Assembly: GCF_001634285.1 (NCBI RefSeq)
Contig: NZ_CP015438.1
Span: 1,190,001-1,254,000, forward strand
Reading direction: 5' to 3'
DNA from: Anoxybacillus amylolyticus
GTDB taxonomy: Bacteria; Bacillota; Bacilli; Bacillales; Anoxybacillaceae
DNA length: 64,000 nucleotides
Program-made: the position numbers and the translations under genes
Part shown: piece by piece, positions 17,428 through 26,655 of the stretch
How the letters are laid out: the number at the start of each line of letters is the position of its first letter
Position numbering within the stretch: the stretch's first letter is position 1
The notes under the pieces: model-generated
Told to the model about the DNA's origin: nothing
The model's input: the letters and a program-made list of their open reading frames with translations, nothing else
Database searches by the model: none

Positions 17428-18597
17428 TTGAAATTTACCCAATCGGATTTACTAAATCGTCTTCCAACCCAGTTTTTTGCGTCGCTCGTGAATAAAGTGA
17501 GCAAAGTGATGGCAGAAGGACATGATGTTATCAATTTAGGTCAAGGAAACCCAGATCAGCCGACGCCACGGCATGTTGTCGCAGCACTTCAAAAAGCAGC
17601 TGCCAATCCAAAATACCATAAATATTCCCCATTTCGCGGCTATTCGTTTTTGAAAGAAGCAGTGGCGACCTTTTATAAACGAGAGTATGGGGTAACGATT
17701 GACCCCGAAAAAGAAGTGGCTATTTTATTTGGCGGTAAAGCGGGGCTTGTCGAAATTCCGCAATGTTTATTAAATCCGGGCGATGTTGTGCTCGTCCCAG
17801 ACCCAGGCTATCCTGATTATTGGTCAGGAGTGGCACTTGCTAGAGCAGAAATGGTGATGATGCCGCTCTTAGCAGAAAACGGCTTTTTGCCAGACTACGA
17901 CGGTCTGAAAGGAGAAGTGGTTCGGAAAGCAAAATTAATGTTTTTAAACTATCCGAACAATCCAACGGGTGCGAAGGCGACAGAACAATTTTTTGAAAAT
18001 ACGGTTTCGTTTGCGGAAAAGCATAGCATTTGCGTCGTACACGATTTTGCATACGGTGCAATCGGCTTTGATGGGCAAAAACCAATCAGCTTTTTGCAGA
18101 CGAAAGGAGCGAAAGAGGTCGGCATTGAAATTTATACGTTTTCGAAAACGTATAATATGGCTGGCTGGCGTATCGGCTTTGCAGTCGGCAATGAAAGCGT
18201 GATTGGAGCGATTAATTTGCTGCAAGACCATTTATATGTCAGTTTGTTTGGTGCGATTCAAGAAGCAGCTACAGTGGCACTTTTAGAGTCACAACAATGT
18301 GTCCATGAACTTGTTGCGATGTATGAATCGCGTCGCAACACGTTCATGCATGCGCTGCGTGAGATTGGCTGGAACGTCGCAGCACCTTCAGGCTCGTTTT
18401 TCGCATGGCTTCGGGTGCCGAACGGCTGGACGTCTGAACAGTTTGCTGACGTGCTTTTAGAGCGGGCGCACGTCGCTGTAGCTCCGGGCGTCGGATTCGG
18501 AGAACACGGTGAAGGATATGTGCGCACAGGGCTGCTTACAAGCGAAGAAAGGCTTCAAGAAGCAGCAGAACGTATCGGACGACTGCAACTTTTTTAA
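17428..18597 (+). CDS. mtnE: Methionine salvage aminotransferase MtnE
   Basis: PLP-dependent class I aminotransferase, 389 aa, that converts 4-methylthio-2-oxobutyrate to methionine, the last salvage step. The PLP lysine is in FSKTYNMAGWRIG (about residue 238), with NYPNNPTG and the arginine near the C-terminus (EGYVRTGLL). TTG 17428 is chosen because it gives the MKFTQSDLL start seen in homologues and AGGTGGAG is properly spaced; GTG 17419 is an alternative. No S-box precedes it, so it is controlled separately from mtnWXBD downstream. Confidence 0.92.
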   Translation: MKFTQSDLLNRLPTQFFASLVNKVSKVMAEGHDVINLGQGNPDQPTPRHVVAALQKAAANPKYHKYSPFRGYSFLKEAVATFYKREYGVTIDPEKEVAILFGGKAGLVEIPQCLLNPGDVVLVPDPGYPDYWSGVALARAEMVMMPLLAENGFLPDYDGLKGEVVRKAKLMFLNYPNNPTGAKATEQFFENTVSFAEKHSICVVHDFAYGAIGFDGQKPISFLQTKGAKEVGIEIYTFSKTYNMAGWRIGFAVGNESVIGAINLLQDHLYVSLFGAIQEAATVALLESQQCVHELVAMYESRRNTFMHALREIGWNVAAPSGSFFAWLRVPNGWTSEQFADVLLERAHVAVAPGVGFGEHGEGYVRTGLLTSEERLQEAAERIGRLQLF

Positions 18598-18693
18598 AAA
18601 ATGATTGACAAATTCAGAAAGTGCTGTCATAATTCGAATTAAATTTTAAATTTGCAAACAAAAATTTTCCCGAAATAAAATAAATACTAGCAT

Positions 18694-18802
18694 TCTTATC
18701 AAGAGTAGGCGGAGGGACGAGCCCGATGAAGCCCGGCAACCGACTTAACAGCTGTTAAGCACGGTGCTAATTCTCGCAGCAATGCGCTGAGAGATAAGAA
18801 GA
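18694..18802 (+). promoter_or_regulatory. SAM-I riboswitch (S-box) of mtnWXBD
   Basis: S-box aptamer with P1 TCTTATC/GATAAGA, GGCGGAGGGACGAGCCC, GAAGCCCGGCAACC, the variable stem ACTTAACAGCTGTTAAG, GGTGCTAATTC and CTGAGAGATAAGA. It precedes a terminator and mtnW, so it shuts the dioxygenase branch of methionine salvage when SAM is high. It is the mirror partner of the riboswitch before mtnK. Confidence 0.96.
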
Positions 18803-18815
18803 GACGAACGACTGA

Positions 18816-18842
18816 GCCTCTTCTTATGAAGAGGCCTTTTAT
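18816..18842 (+). terminator. Riboswitch-controlled terminator upstream of mtnW
   Basis: GCCTCTTC and GAAGAGGC form a stem with loop TTAT followed by TTTTATTT. It is the expression platform of the S-box; the 5' arm can also pair with the end of the aptamer (AGAAGAG). Confidence 0.88.
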
Positions 18843-18860
18843 TTGTGAAGGAGTGGGAAG

Positions 18861-20081
18861 ATGATTACCGCAACATATTTAATCCATGATGACAAAGAAT
18901 TGGCGAAAAAAGCAGACGGCATTGCGCGTGGGCTTACCATCGGGTCATGGACCGATTTGCCGCAACTTGAACAAGAGCAGCTGAAAAAACATAAAGGCAT
19001 CGTTGAGTCGATTGAAGAGCTCAAGGAAGATGAGCGGGTGAATACGTATTTCGGAAAGCGACTCAAGCGGGCGCTTGTTCGCATCTCGTATCCGAGCGTC
19101 AATTTTAGCGCCGATTTTCCAGCGATTTTCACGACGACGTTTGGCAAATTGTCGCTTGATGGAACGATTAAACTGTTAGATTTAACATTTTCCGATGAAT
19201 TAAAACGAGCATTTCCTGGCCCACGCTTTGGCATTGATGGCATTCGGGAAAAACTAGGAATCTTTGATCGTCCGCTTGTGATGAGCATTTTTAAAGCGGT
19301 CATCGGGCGTGATTTACAATATGTGACCGAGCAATTAAAATTTCAAGCGCTCGGCGGTGTCGATCTCGTCAAAGACGATGAAATTTTGTTTGAAAACGAC
19401 CTCACGCCGTTTGAGAAACGCATTGTCGCGGGAAAACAAGCGCTCAACGACGTGTACGAACAAACAGGGCATCGCACGTTATATGCCGTCAACTTAACAG
19501 GAAAAACGTTTGAGCTAAAAGAAAAAGCGAAGCGAGCAGCGGAACTTGGCGCGGATGTGTTATTGTTTAATGTCTTTACATACGGGCTTGACGTCTTGCA
19601 AGCGCTTCGGGAAGATGATGACATTCGTTTGCCGATTATGGCCCATCCGTCGTTTAGTGGAGCAATCGCCTCGTCGCACGTTTATGGCGTGAGTTATGCG
19701 CTTCTTCTTGGCAAACTGTTGCGCATGGCCGGGGCGGACTTTTCACTCTTCCCGTCTCCATACGGAAGTGTGGCGCTTGAAAAAGAGCAGACGCTTGCGA
19801 TCGCTCATGAATTAACGAAACAAGAGCCGTTTGCGCGCACGTTCCCTGTTCCATCTGCAGGCATTCATCCAGGGCTTGTGCCGCTTCTTGTGCGCGACTT
19901 TGGAATCGACTCCGTCATTAACGCAGGTGGCGGGGTGCATGGTCATCCGAGAGGAGCAGTTGGTGGCGGGCAAGCGTTCCGTGCCGCGGTGGAGGCGGTA
20001 TTAGCTGGTCGTTCGCTTTATGATGCGGCAAAAGAAAATGAAGCGCTAAAACAAGCGCTTGACTTATGGGGGAGCGCGTGA
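18861..20081 (+). CDS. mtnW: 2,3-Diketo-5-methylthiopentyl-1-phosphate enolase (RuBisCO-like)
   Basis: A 406-aa RuBisCO-like protein that enolises 2,3-diketo-5-methylthiopentyl-1-phosphate in methionine salvage. It keeps the phosphate-binding loop [22 protein letters not shown] near the C-terminus and the LVKDDE metal-site segment (about residue 172), which aligns with the carbamylated-lysine region of RuBisCO. GAAGGAG precedes the ATG. The stop overlaps mtnX (TGATG), so expression is coupled. It follows the second SAM riboswitch. Confidence 0.95.
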   Translation: MITATYLIHDDKELAKKADGIARGLTIGSWTDLPQLEQEQLKKHKGIVESIEELKEDERVNTYFGKRLKRALVRISYPSVNFSADFPAIFTTTFGKLSLDGTIKLLDLTFSDELKRAFPGPRFGIDGIREKLGIFDRPLVMSIFKAVIGRDLQYVTEQLKFQALGGVDLVKDDEILFENDLTPFEKRIVAGKQALNDVYEQTGHRTLYAVNLTGKTFELKEKAKRAAELGADVLLFNVFTYGLDVLQALREDDDIRLPIMAHPSFSGAIASSHVYGVSYALLLGKLLRMAGADFSLFPSPYGSVALEKEQTLAIAHELTKQEPFARTFPVPSAGIHPGLVPLLVRDFGIDSVINAGGGVHGHPRGAVGGGQAFRAAVEAVLAGRSLYDAAKENEALKQALDLWGSA

Positions 20082-20737
20082 TGAAGCCAGTCATTTTTTG
20101 CGACTTTGACGGGACGATTACGTTAAACGATAACATTATTGCGATTATGAAACAGTTTGCTCCACCGGAGTGGGAAGCGATCAAAGATGACGTACTCGCG
20201 CAAAGATGTTCCGTACAACAAGGGGTCGGTCGCATGTTTTCACTTTTGCCGGCGACGCTGAAAGAAGAAATCGTCCAATTTTTACTTAACACAGCGCTCA
20301 TTCGTGAGGGATTTCCCGAGTTTGTCGCGTTTACGAAAGAACAACAAATCCCTTTTTATATCGTCAGCGGTGGCATCGATTTTTTCGTTTATCCGTTATT
20401 AGATGGTTTAATTGAAAAAGAACGCATTTTCTGTAACCGTGCCAACTTTAGCGGCGAAACGATTGAAATTACGTGGCCGTATGCGTGCGATGAACATTGT
20501 CAAAACGGCTGTGGATGTTGCAAGCCGTCGCTTCTTCGGAAACTCGCGCCAAAAGGAGCAAAAACGCTCGTGATTGGCGATTCAATTACCGATTTAGCGG
20601 CGGCAAAATTAGCAGACTATGTGATCGCACGCGACTTTTTGCTTGAAAAATGCCGCGAGCTCAACTTACCGCATACGTCATTTACGACGTTTTATGACGT
20701 CATTGACGTATTAAAAGAAAGCGAGGTGGCGATATGA
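20081..20737 (+). CDS. mtnX: 2-Hydroxy-3-keto-5-methylthiopentenyl-1-phosphate phosphatase
   Basis: HAD-superfamily phosphatase, 218 aa, with the nucleophile motif FCDFDGTIT at residues 6-14, a SGGIDFF motif II and [12 protein letters not shown] motif IV. It removes phosphate from the MtnW product to give the acireductone precursor; MtnW plus MtnX replace the fused MtnC of other bacteria. The start overlaps the mtnW stop by one base, with GGGGGAG upstream. A cysteine-rich CQNGCGCCK segment in the cap is typical of MtnX. Confidence 0.94.
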   Translation: MKPVIFCDFDGTITLNDNIIAIMKQFAPPEWEAIKDDVLAQRCSVQQGVGRMFSLLPATLKEEIVQFLLNTALIREGFPEFVAFTKEQQIPFYIVSGGIDFFVYPLLDGLIEKERIFCNRANFSGETIEITWPYACDEHCQNGCGCCKPSLLRKLAPKGAKTLVIGDSITDLAAAKLADYVIARDFLLEKCRELNLPHTSFTTFYDVIDVLKESEVAI

Positions 20738-21348
20738 GCATTAGGCAAAAAAAATGGGAAGAGCTTGCGCGAGTAAAACGAGAACTTGCGGCGCGCGACT
20801 GGTTTATGGGAACGAGCGGAAACTTATCGCTTAAAGTTAGCGATGAGCCACTCACTTTTCTTGTCACGGCAAGCGGAAAAGACAAACGAAAAGAAACGGC
20901 GGAAGATTTTTTACTTGTGGGAGCGGACGGACTGCCAGCGGAAGCGACGCATTTAAAACCGTCAGCGGAAACGCTTCTTCACGTCCACATTTACAACAAA
21001 ACGAACGCCGGTTGTGTCCTGCATGTGCATACCGTTGACAACAACGTCATTTCCGAATGGTACGGAGACGAAGGGGAAGTCGTCTTTACGAAGCAAGAAA
21101 TTATTAAAGCGTTCGGCTTATGGGAAGAAGATGCTGTTTTTCGCATTCCGATTATTCCGAATTTCGCCCATATTCCGACGTTAGCGGATGAGTTTGCGAA
21201 ACATGTGCACACAGACATGGGTGCGGTGCTTATTCGCAACCACGGCATTACCGTTTGGGGAAGAGATGCGTTTGAGGCAAAAAAGTTTTTAGAAGCATGT
21301 GAGTTTTTGTGTAGCTATCATGTAAAATTATTACTCTTAAAACGATAA
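20734..21348 (+). CDS. mtnB: Methylthioribulose-1-phosphate dehydratase
   Basis: Class II aldolase-fold zinc enzyme, 204 aa, that dehydrates methylthioribulose-1-phosphate to the diketo compound used by MtnW. Zinc-ligand histidines are visible in [10 protein letters not shown] and NHGITVWG, and the N-terminal [10 protein letters not shown] matches the family. The start overlaps mtnX as ATGA. It is the third gene of the riboswitch-controlled operon. Confidence 0.95.
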   Translation: MSIRQKKWEELARVKRELAARDWFMGTSGNLSLKVSDEPLTFLVTASGKDKRKETAEDFLLVGADGLPAEATHLKPSAETLLHVHIYNKTNAGCVLHVHTVDNNVISEWYGDEGEVVFTKQEIIKAFGLWEEDAVFRIPIIPNFAHIPTLADEFAKHVHTDMGAVLIRNHGITVWGRDAFEAKKFLEACEFLCSYHVKLLLLKR

Positions 21349-21360
21349 GGGGGAATACAT

Positions 21361-21903
21361 ATGGCAGTCATTAAAATGCGAAACAGTGGGGAAGTCATTG
21401 AGGGAAACGAAAACGTCGCAGCGTTTTTAAACAAGCAAGGGGTGCTGTATGAACATTGGGATGCAAGTAAACTTCCAATCCATCTGCAAAACAAATTTGT
21501 ATTAACAGACGAAGAAAAAGCAGAAATTTTAGCGACGTTTCAAACAGAAATTGAAGATCTAGCGAAACGAAGAGGGTATCAAGCGTGGGACGTTGTGGCG
21601 CTTTGTGAACAAACGCCAAATTTAGAAGAGCTATTGAAAAAATTTGAACAAGTGCATACACACACAGAAGATGAAGTTCGTGCCATCGTCGCCGGTCATG
21701 GTATTTTTATCATTAAAGGCGATGAACAAACAGGTTATTTTAACGTGGAACTCGAAGCTGGGGATGTCATTTCCGTTCCAGAAGGAAATCCGCATTTCTT
21801 TACATTAATGGACGATCGCCAAGTTGTTGCCGTTCGTTTATTTATTGACCAGTCCGGTTGGGTCGCCCATCCATATGAAGAAAAAGAAGAGGGAGGAAAG
21901 TAG
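21361..21903 (+). CDS. mtnD: Acireductone dioxygenase
   Basis: Cupin metalloenzyme, 180 aa, that oxidises acireductone to formate and 4-methylthio-2-oxobutyrate (iron form) or, with nickel, to an off-pathway acid. Metal ligands are visible in HTHTEDEVR (two His and Glu, about residues 100-108) and GNPHFFTL (His about 142). AAGGGGG precedes the ATG. It is the last gene of mtnWXBD, and its product is the substrate of MtnE encoded just upstream of the riboswitch. Confidence 0.95.
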   Translation: MAVIKMRNSGEVIEGNENVAAFLNKQGVLYEHWDASKLPIHLQNKFVLTDEEKAEILATFQTEIEDLAKRRGYQAWDVVALCEQTPNLEELLKKFEQVHTHTEDEVRAIVAGHGIFIIKGDEQTGYFNVELEAGDVISVPEGNPHFFTLMDDRQVVAVRLFIDQSGWVAHPYEEKEEGGK

Positions 21904-21995
21904 TTCTGTAGTTGTCGTTCCAATCCCTCGTTGACAAAGATAGCATTTTTCGCTACAATGGCTTCGAATTCGATGGATAAAGGATTGGATGACAA

Positions 21996-22436
21996 GTGGC
22001 GGGAAAAGAAGAGATTGCGCAATCATTAAAATTGTTTATTGTATTTTCGAGAGCATACCGCGCGGTAAACGATCAAGTAAATAAATCTATTCACTCATTT
22101 GGCGTAAATCCGACCGAATTTGCCGTGTTGGAATTATTGTACCATAAGGGTGACCAGCCGCTTCAGCAAATCGGGGAGAAAATTTTACTTGCTAGTGGCA
22201 GCATTACGTACGTCATTGACAAGTTGGAGAAAAAAGGATTAATTGTCCGCAAGGCGTGTGAAAAAGATCGTCGTGTAACGTATGCAGCGATTACGGACAA
22301 AGGAATGGCATTTATTGAAGAAGTGTTTCCGAAACATGAACAAACGATTCACGAAACGCTTGCCGGCTTAACAGCAGCAGAAAAAGAACAGGCAATTGTC
22401 CTGTTGAAAAAACTAGGATATGGAGCAAAACAATAA
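21996..22436 (+). CDS. MarR-family regulator, MhqR/YkvE-like
   Basis: A 146-aa winged-helix dimeric repressor. The DNA-binding core reads NPTEFAVLELLYHKGDQPLQQIGEKILLASGSITYVIDKLEKKGLI with wing CEKDRRVTYAAITDKG. Position between mtnD and clpE matches the place of ykvE (mhqR) in B. subtilis, whose product senses quinones. The start GTG 21996 has AAGGATTGG upstream, which is only moderate. No adjacent thiol-stress genes are present, so the regulon is unclear. Confidence 0.8.
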   Translation: MAGKEEIAQSLKLFIVFSRAYRAVNDQVNKSIHSFGVNPTEFAVLELLYHKGDQPLQQIGEKILLASGSITYVIDKLEKKGLIVRKACEKDRRVTYAAITDKGMAFIEEVFPKHEQTIHETLAGLTAAEKEQAIVLLKKLGYGAKQ

Positions 22437-22461
22437 AGCGGCTGATCAGGCCGCTTTATTG
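22431..22461. terminator. Bidirectional terminator
   Basis: CAATAAAGCGGC and GCCGCTTTATTG form a perfect 12-bp stem around TGATCAG between two convergent genes, the MarR regulator and the permease. Confidence 0.88.
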
Positions 22462-22462
22462 T

Positions 22463-23887
22463 TTATGCAGATAGTTTTTGCTTTTTCGTTGGTTCTTGCG
22501 CTACCTTTTTCACTTGTGGATAGAAGAAAATACCACTTGCTAATAAAGCGATGCCAAATAGGAACGTTTTTATGTCCGCTGTCCCGGCAATGATGACCCA
22601 AATGGAATAAATCGTTGCCAATAGTGCGATGATGCCATCAGCGATGCGGCTTTTTCCTGTCTTTTCGTACGTTTCCCCTGTCCATGTGAGCTTCAGTTGA
22701 AAAACAGAAGCGATAAAATATGGAATAAGGTAAGCAAGGGTCGCGATGTAAATAACGAAATCAAACGCTGCGGACATCGAATGAGAAATAGTAGAGAAAA
22801 TGAACATTTGTGCTAAACTGTTGGATAAAAGCAATGAAAAACTTGGCATTCCTTTTTTATTTTCTTTTAAAAACGATCGCATAAACAGTCCTTGTTTTGC
22901 TGCTTGGTACGGCACTTCAGCGCTTAGCAATACCCAGCCAAGCGTTGAGCCAAGCAAGCTTACTAATCCAAGTCCTGCAAGAATATATCCACCACTTGGG
23001 CCTAAAATCGTTTGAATCGCATCGACGAGCGGTTTTTCTGATTGAATCAGTTGTTTTTGTGGCAATAAGCCCATGACAAGCACACTAATACCGATATAAA
23101 TGGCGAGGGCGATGAGTAGCCCAAGAATCGTCGCCCGCTTGACATCGGACTGTTTGATGGCGCGTGAAGCAAACACAATCGCGGACTCCACCCCGATAAA
23201 CGCCCATAACGTTGCGACTGCTGCATTATTCACTTGCCCTAATAGGCTAACGGTGTGTCCTGCTTCGTCATAGCGAGGAGCGACAAAGGAGCCGATATTG
23301 CTTCGCTCAAAGGCAAATAAGCTAATAACAATAAATAAGAAAAAGCCTAATACTTTCGCAGCTGTTGCGATGAAATTTAACTTTCCTGCCCCTTCAATGC
23401 CGCGTAAAATAATGAAATGCATTCCCCATAACAAAGCGGTACAAACGAGAAACGTTAACAAGTTCCCAAGCTTAATATCGGTCGAACCGATGGTAAACAA
23501 CGCTTGCTTACTTGTTAAGATCGGAAAAAATGTTGATAAATAGCTCGCGAACGTTGTAATAATTGCTACGTTGCCGGCAAAGTTGCCGATCCAATATCCC
23601 CAAGACGACATAAATCCCGATAAAATCGAAATGCTTGATCCTTTCGGAAACAATTCTTTTGCATAAATTTGTGGTCCGCCATTCAAATCAGGTTTACGAA
23701 TCGCCAAATTCCCGAATACGAGCGCGGTCATCAGTACTCCGCCTCCTGTTAATAGCCAAGCGAGAATGACTCCAAGCGGGCTAGCTGCTTCCGTTAAGGA
23801 ACGAGGAAGCATAAAAATTCCAGAACCAACCATATTTCCGACGACAAGCGCCGTTAACATCCAAAGACCTAATTTGTTTTGCTGCAA
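22463..23887 (-). CDS. APC-superfamily amino acid permease or antiporter
   Basis: A 474-aa integral membrane protein with about 12 helices. The first helix has GNMVGSGIFMLPRSL, the substrate-binding glycine motif of the APC family. Overall it resembles ArcD/YvsH-type basic amino acid antiporters, but the substrate is not certain. It starts at TTG 23887 with GGGAGGAG upstream; that ribosome binding site sits at the edge of the 67-bp repeat B, so the repeat forms its immediate 5' region. Confidence 0.85.
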   Translation of the reverse strand: MQQNKLGLWMLTALVVGNMVGSGIFMLPRSLTEAASPLGVILAWLLTGGGVLMTALVFGNLAIRKPDLNGGPQIYAKELFPKGSSISILSGFMSSWGYWIGNFAGNVAIITTFASYLSTFFPILTSKQALFTIGSTDIKLGNLLTFLVCTALLWGMHFIILRGIEGAGKLNFIATAAKVLGFFLFIVISLFAFERSNIGSFVAPRYDEAGHTVSLLGQVNNAAVATLWAFIGVESAIVFASRAIKQSDVKRATILGLLIALAIYIGISVLVMGLLPQKQLIQSEKPLVDAIQTILGPSGGYILAGLGLVSLLGSTLGWVLLSAEVPYQAAKQGLFMRSFLKENKKGMPSFSLLLSNSLAQMFIFSTISHSMSAAFDFVIYIATLAYLIPYFIASVFQLKLTWTGETYEKTGKSRIADGIIALLATIYSIWVIIAGTADIKTFLFGIALLASGIFFYPQVKKVAQEPTKKQKLSA

Positions 23888-23899
23888 TGTTGGAAACTC

Positions 23900-23966
23900 C
23901 TCCCTCTAGAAATGTTGATATATCAAGGTTTCTTGGCATCTTAGGAGTGCCAAAAAAATATTTTTC
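23900..23966. repeat. 67-bp near-identical repeat, copy B
   Basis: Same sequence as 13281-13347 with one change. On the minus strand its end CTAGAGGGAG runs into the ribosome binding site of the permease gene, 13 bp from the start codon. Homology stops abruptly on both sides, as expected of a mobile or recombined unit. Confidence 0.85.
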
Positions 23967-24025
23967 CATGAGTGTTGATTATCCATTATTTTACTAAAAA
24001 ATATAGAATCCTATGGCTGAACACA

Positions 24026-24155
24026 AGCTTTTCTGCCTTTTCCCTCGAACAAGAACGCCGGATGGCAAATGACATTTGCCCGCAAAGCGTTCATTGTTCG
24101 AGGAGGTCAGGCTAATACTCCCAGTCGGCAAAGTGCCGACAACGGCAGAAAAGCT
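24026..24155. repeat. Folded cloverleaf-like intergenic element
   Basis: AGCTTTTCTGCC (24026-24037) pairs perfectly with GGCAGAAAAGCT (24144-24155). Inside are a long arm CCTCGAACAA/TTGTTCGAGG that continues through GAACGC/GCGTTC to the hairpin GGCAAATG-A-CATTTGCC, and a second hairpin GTCGGCA/TGCCGAC. No coding potential. The CGAACAA/TTGTTCG arm also occurs in the repeat at 24297-24494. It lies in a gene-free stretch of 925 bp (23888-24812); a minor hairpin CTACAGGTG/CATCTGTAG at 24249-24272 is the only other structure there apart from the listed repeats and promoter. Confidence 0.75.
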
Positions 24156-24296
24156 ATAGAGCGATGTCAACTGGTTTTTATTGGTTAATCAACACGCCTG
24201 TTCATACTTTCTTATTGATGATAGACAAAAAAATACATTTAAGTTTTCTACAGGTGCATAAACATCTGTAGGTTAAGATCGACAGCTCTCCATCTC

Positions 24297-24494
24297 TATA
24301 TAAATGCACATTGAAGTGTTAACATTTTTCGACTGTCGGGCGACCGAACAACACCGCTCCGAGACAAATGAATTTGTCTCGGAGGCGGCTCGTTGTTCGG
24401 TTCTCTGTCACGCGAATGCGTGACGCAGGCAAGCCAAAGGCTTGCCTCTGACAGTCGAAAAAATAAAGTGAAACTCCCCGGTTACATGTATATA
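24297..24494. repeat. MITE-like folded repeat element, copy 2
   Basis: A 198-bp copy of the element at 68-279, with the same TATATAAATG and CATGTATATA ends and closing stem CGACTGTC/GACAGTCG. The first arm keeps GACCGAACAAC/GTTGTTCGGT but its tip is CCGAGACAAAT-GA-ATTTGTCTCGG instead of the copy-1 sequence. The third arm is AGGCAAGCC/GGCTTGCCT. Both tips differ completely from copy 1 yet remain self-complementary. Confidence 0.8.
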
Positions 24495-24728
24495 AAGCGC
24501 TGACAGTCCTATCCCTGTTCTGAGCTTATAACGCTAGAGTACGATATACATTTCAGCAACGAATCTTTTATTTGGCAGCACAAGGTTCTCTGTCCTTTTT
24601 TCAAATATTATTTATTACAATCGCTATCTTCTAGTTAACGAGAATTTATTCGATAGCCGTGATAATAATACATGATTCGACAATGTTCGTCAATTATCGT
24701 TTTAGATAAAAATGATTAGCTATAAATG

Positions 24729-24788
24729 AGTGAGTACTCACTTGGAATTGATGATGGTATACTATATACTCGAAGTGAGTAATCACTT
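24729..24788 (+). promoter_or_regulatory. Promoter with two TetR-type operators
   Basis: TTGGAA, a 17-bp spacer and TATACT (24765-24770) form a good sigma-A promoter. The palindrome AGTGAGTACTCACT (24729-24742) abuts the -35 box, and AAGTGAGTAATCACTT (24773-24788) lies right after the -10 box. The two sites share the same half-site, so one dimeric repressor, most likely the TetR protein at the end of the operon, could occlude both sides. Confidence 0.8.
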
Positions 24789-24812
24789 ATTAAGAAAAAG
24801 GAGAACTTTTTG

Positions 24813-25532
24813 ATGGGAACCATTGTTGCCAAGCAAGTGAGCAAATCATTTGGAAAAAAAGAAGTGTTGAGCAACATTGATTTAACGATAAATAAAGGCG
24901 AAATATACGGTCTAATCGGTCCTTCCGGGTCAGGAAAAACGACGTTAGTGAAAATTCTTGTCGGAATGGACAGCGATTTTTCGGGAGAAGTAAACGTGCT
25001 GAATCGAACGATGCCAAATATGACTTCATTATCTTCGATCGGCTATATAGCACAATCTGATGCGCTATATCCTGAATTAACAGGAGAAGAAAATTTGCAG
25101 TTTTTTGCCTCGCTTTACCAACTGAAAAAGAAGGAACGGAAAGAACGAATCATGTATGCTGCTGAGCTTGTTCAACTAACGCCGCATTTATCGAAAAAAG
25201 TCATGGCGTATTCGGGTGGGATGAAGCGTCGGTTGTCACTGGCAATCACACTTATTCATAACCCAGAAATTCTAGTATTAGACGAACCAACGGTCGGCAT
25301 TGACCCAGAGTTGCGGTTATCGATTTGGGAGGAATTATTCCGATTGAAAAAGGAAGGAAAAACGATTGTTGTCACGACGCATGTAATGGATGAAGCAGAA
25401 AAATGTGACCGTTTAGCGATGGTGAGGGAAGGGAAAATTATCACGAGTGGGTCACCAGTACAGTTGAAACAGCAATACGAGGTGAGCAATTTAGAAGATG
25501 TATTTGTGAAAGCAGGAGGGAAGCGCGGATGA
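24813..25532 (+). CDS. ABC exporter ATPase subunit
   Basis: A 239-aa ATPase of the ABC-2 exporter class, with Walker A GPSGSGKTT (about residue 38), signature YSGGMKRRLS, Walker B EILVLDEPTVGIDP and the H-loop in VVTTHVMDEAEK. AAAAGGAG gives a strong ribosome binding site. The stop overlaps the permease start as ATGA. Together with the next gene it forms a two-gene exporter, probably for toxic compounds, under the adjacent TetR regulator. Confidence 0.92.
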   Translation: MGTIVAKQVSKSFGKKEVLSNIDLTINKGEIYGLIGPSGSGKTTLVKILVGMDSDFSGEVNVLNRTMPNMTSLSSIGYIAQSDALYPELTGEENLQFFASLYQLKKKERKERIMYAAELVQLTPHLSKKVMAYSGGMKRRLSLAITLIHNPEILVLDEPTVGIDPELRLSIWEELFRLKKEGKTIVVTTHVMDEAEKCDRLAMVREGKIITSGSPVQLKQQYEVSNLEDVFVKAGGKRG

Positions 25533-26635
25533 GAACGATGGCGGTAGTGAAACGAATTTTTCAGCAAATGGTGCGTGACAAGCGGACACTTGGACTAATG
25601 TTTGTGGCACCGCTATTCATTTTAACGTTGTTTCATTTTTTGTTTACAGACAATGTAGCGGAAAACCCGAAACTCGGTGTTGCACATGTGGATTCTGCGG
25701 GGATTAAACAATTAAAAAAGCAACAAATTGATATTGTGGAGTATTCAAAAGTAGGCGATGTAAAAAAACGAATTGTTGATGATCATTTAGACGGATTTAT
25801 GGAAATGAACGGAAACGATATCCACTTAACGTTTGAAAATGCTGACCCATCGAAAGCGAAAGCGTTGCAAGTGAAAATTCAACAGATGATCGCAAAAGAA
25901 GCAGCGAAACAACAAAAAGCGACAATGAAAAAAGCATTGCAAACGATTCAACAACGTCTATCTGTCCCGATAAAAATAGAACAGCCGCAGTCGCCGACTA
26001 TCCATACATCGTACGTATACGGCAATAAAGATACTTCCTTTTTTGATACGTTAAGCCCGATATTAGTAGGATATTTCGTCTTTTTCTTCGTTTTTCTTAT
26101 TGCGGGAATTGCCCTATTGCGGGAACGGACGACCGGCACGCTTGAGCGTTTGTTAGCAACACCGGTTCGCCGCCACGAAATTGTTTTTGGCTACTTGCTC
26201 GGATACGGAACATTTGCTGTCCTTCAGACATTAATCGTCGTCTTTTTTGCCGTCAAAGTGTTAGACATTACCCTTGTCGGCTCTTTATGGCATGTTATTG
26301 TCATTAATTTATTGTTGGCGCTCGTCGCCCTGTCGCTTGGAATTTTATTATCGGCGTTTGCCCATTCCGAGTTTCAAATGATGCAATTTATTCCGGTTGT
26401 CATTATTCCGCAAATTTTCTTCGCTGGCATTCTCCCGGTGAATGAAATGGCTGACTGGCTGCAAGCAATTGCAAAAGTTATGCCGATGTATTACGGTGGC
26501 GATGCATTGAAAAACGTCATGTATAAAGGAATGGGACTTAGTGATATTCGCACTGATTTGCTGGCGTTATTTAGCTTTGCCGTTATTTTTGTTACACTAA
26601 ATATATTCGCCTTGAAAAAACATCGAAAACTGTAA
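25529..26635 (+). CDS. ABC-2 type exporter permease
   Basis: A 368-aa membrane protein with one N-terminal helix, an extracellular domain of about 140 residues (including a helical stretch rich in Lys and Gln) and five C-terminal helices with the ABC-2 signature (RERTTGTLERLLATPVRRHEIVFGYLLGYG). It pairs with the ATPase whose stop overlaps its start. The layout matches YhgE/DrrB-like drug and antibiotic-export permeases. The cargo is unknown. Confidence 0.9.
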   Translation: MRTMAVVKRIFQQMVRDKRTLGLMFVAPLFILTLFHFLFTDNVAENPKLGVAHVDSAGIKQLKKQQIDIVEYSKVGDVKKRIVDDHLDGFMEMNGNDIHLTFENADPSKAKALQVKIQQMIAKEAAKQQKATMKKALQTIQQRLSVPIKIEQPQSPTIHTSYVYGNKDTSFFDTLSPILVGYFVFFFVFLIAGIALLRERTTGTLERLLATPVRRHEIVFGYLLGYGTFAVLQTLIVVFFAVKVLDITLVGSLWHVIVINLLLALVALSLGILLSAFAHSEFQMMQFIPVVIIPQIFFAGILPVNEMADWLQAIAKVMPMYYGGDALKNVMYKGMGLSDIRTDLLALFSFAVIFVTLNIFALKKHRKL

Positions 26636-26655
26636 CAACAAGGAGATGCTGGTTC

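Noticed and set aside
23900-23966. T-box or other riboswitch upstream of the amino-acid permease
   Set aside because: No T-box motif, no terminator after it, and the same 67 bp precede mtnA, so it is a repeat rather than a gene-specific leader.
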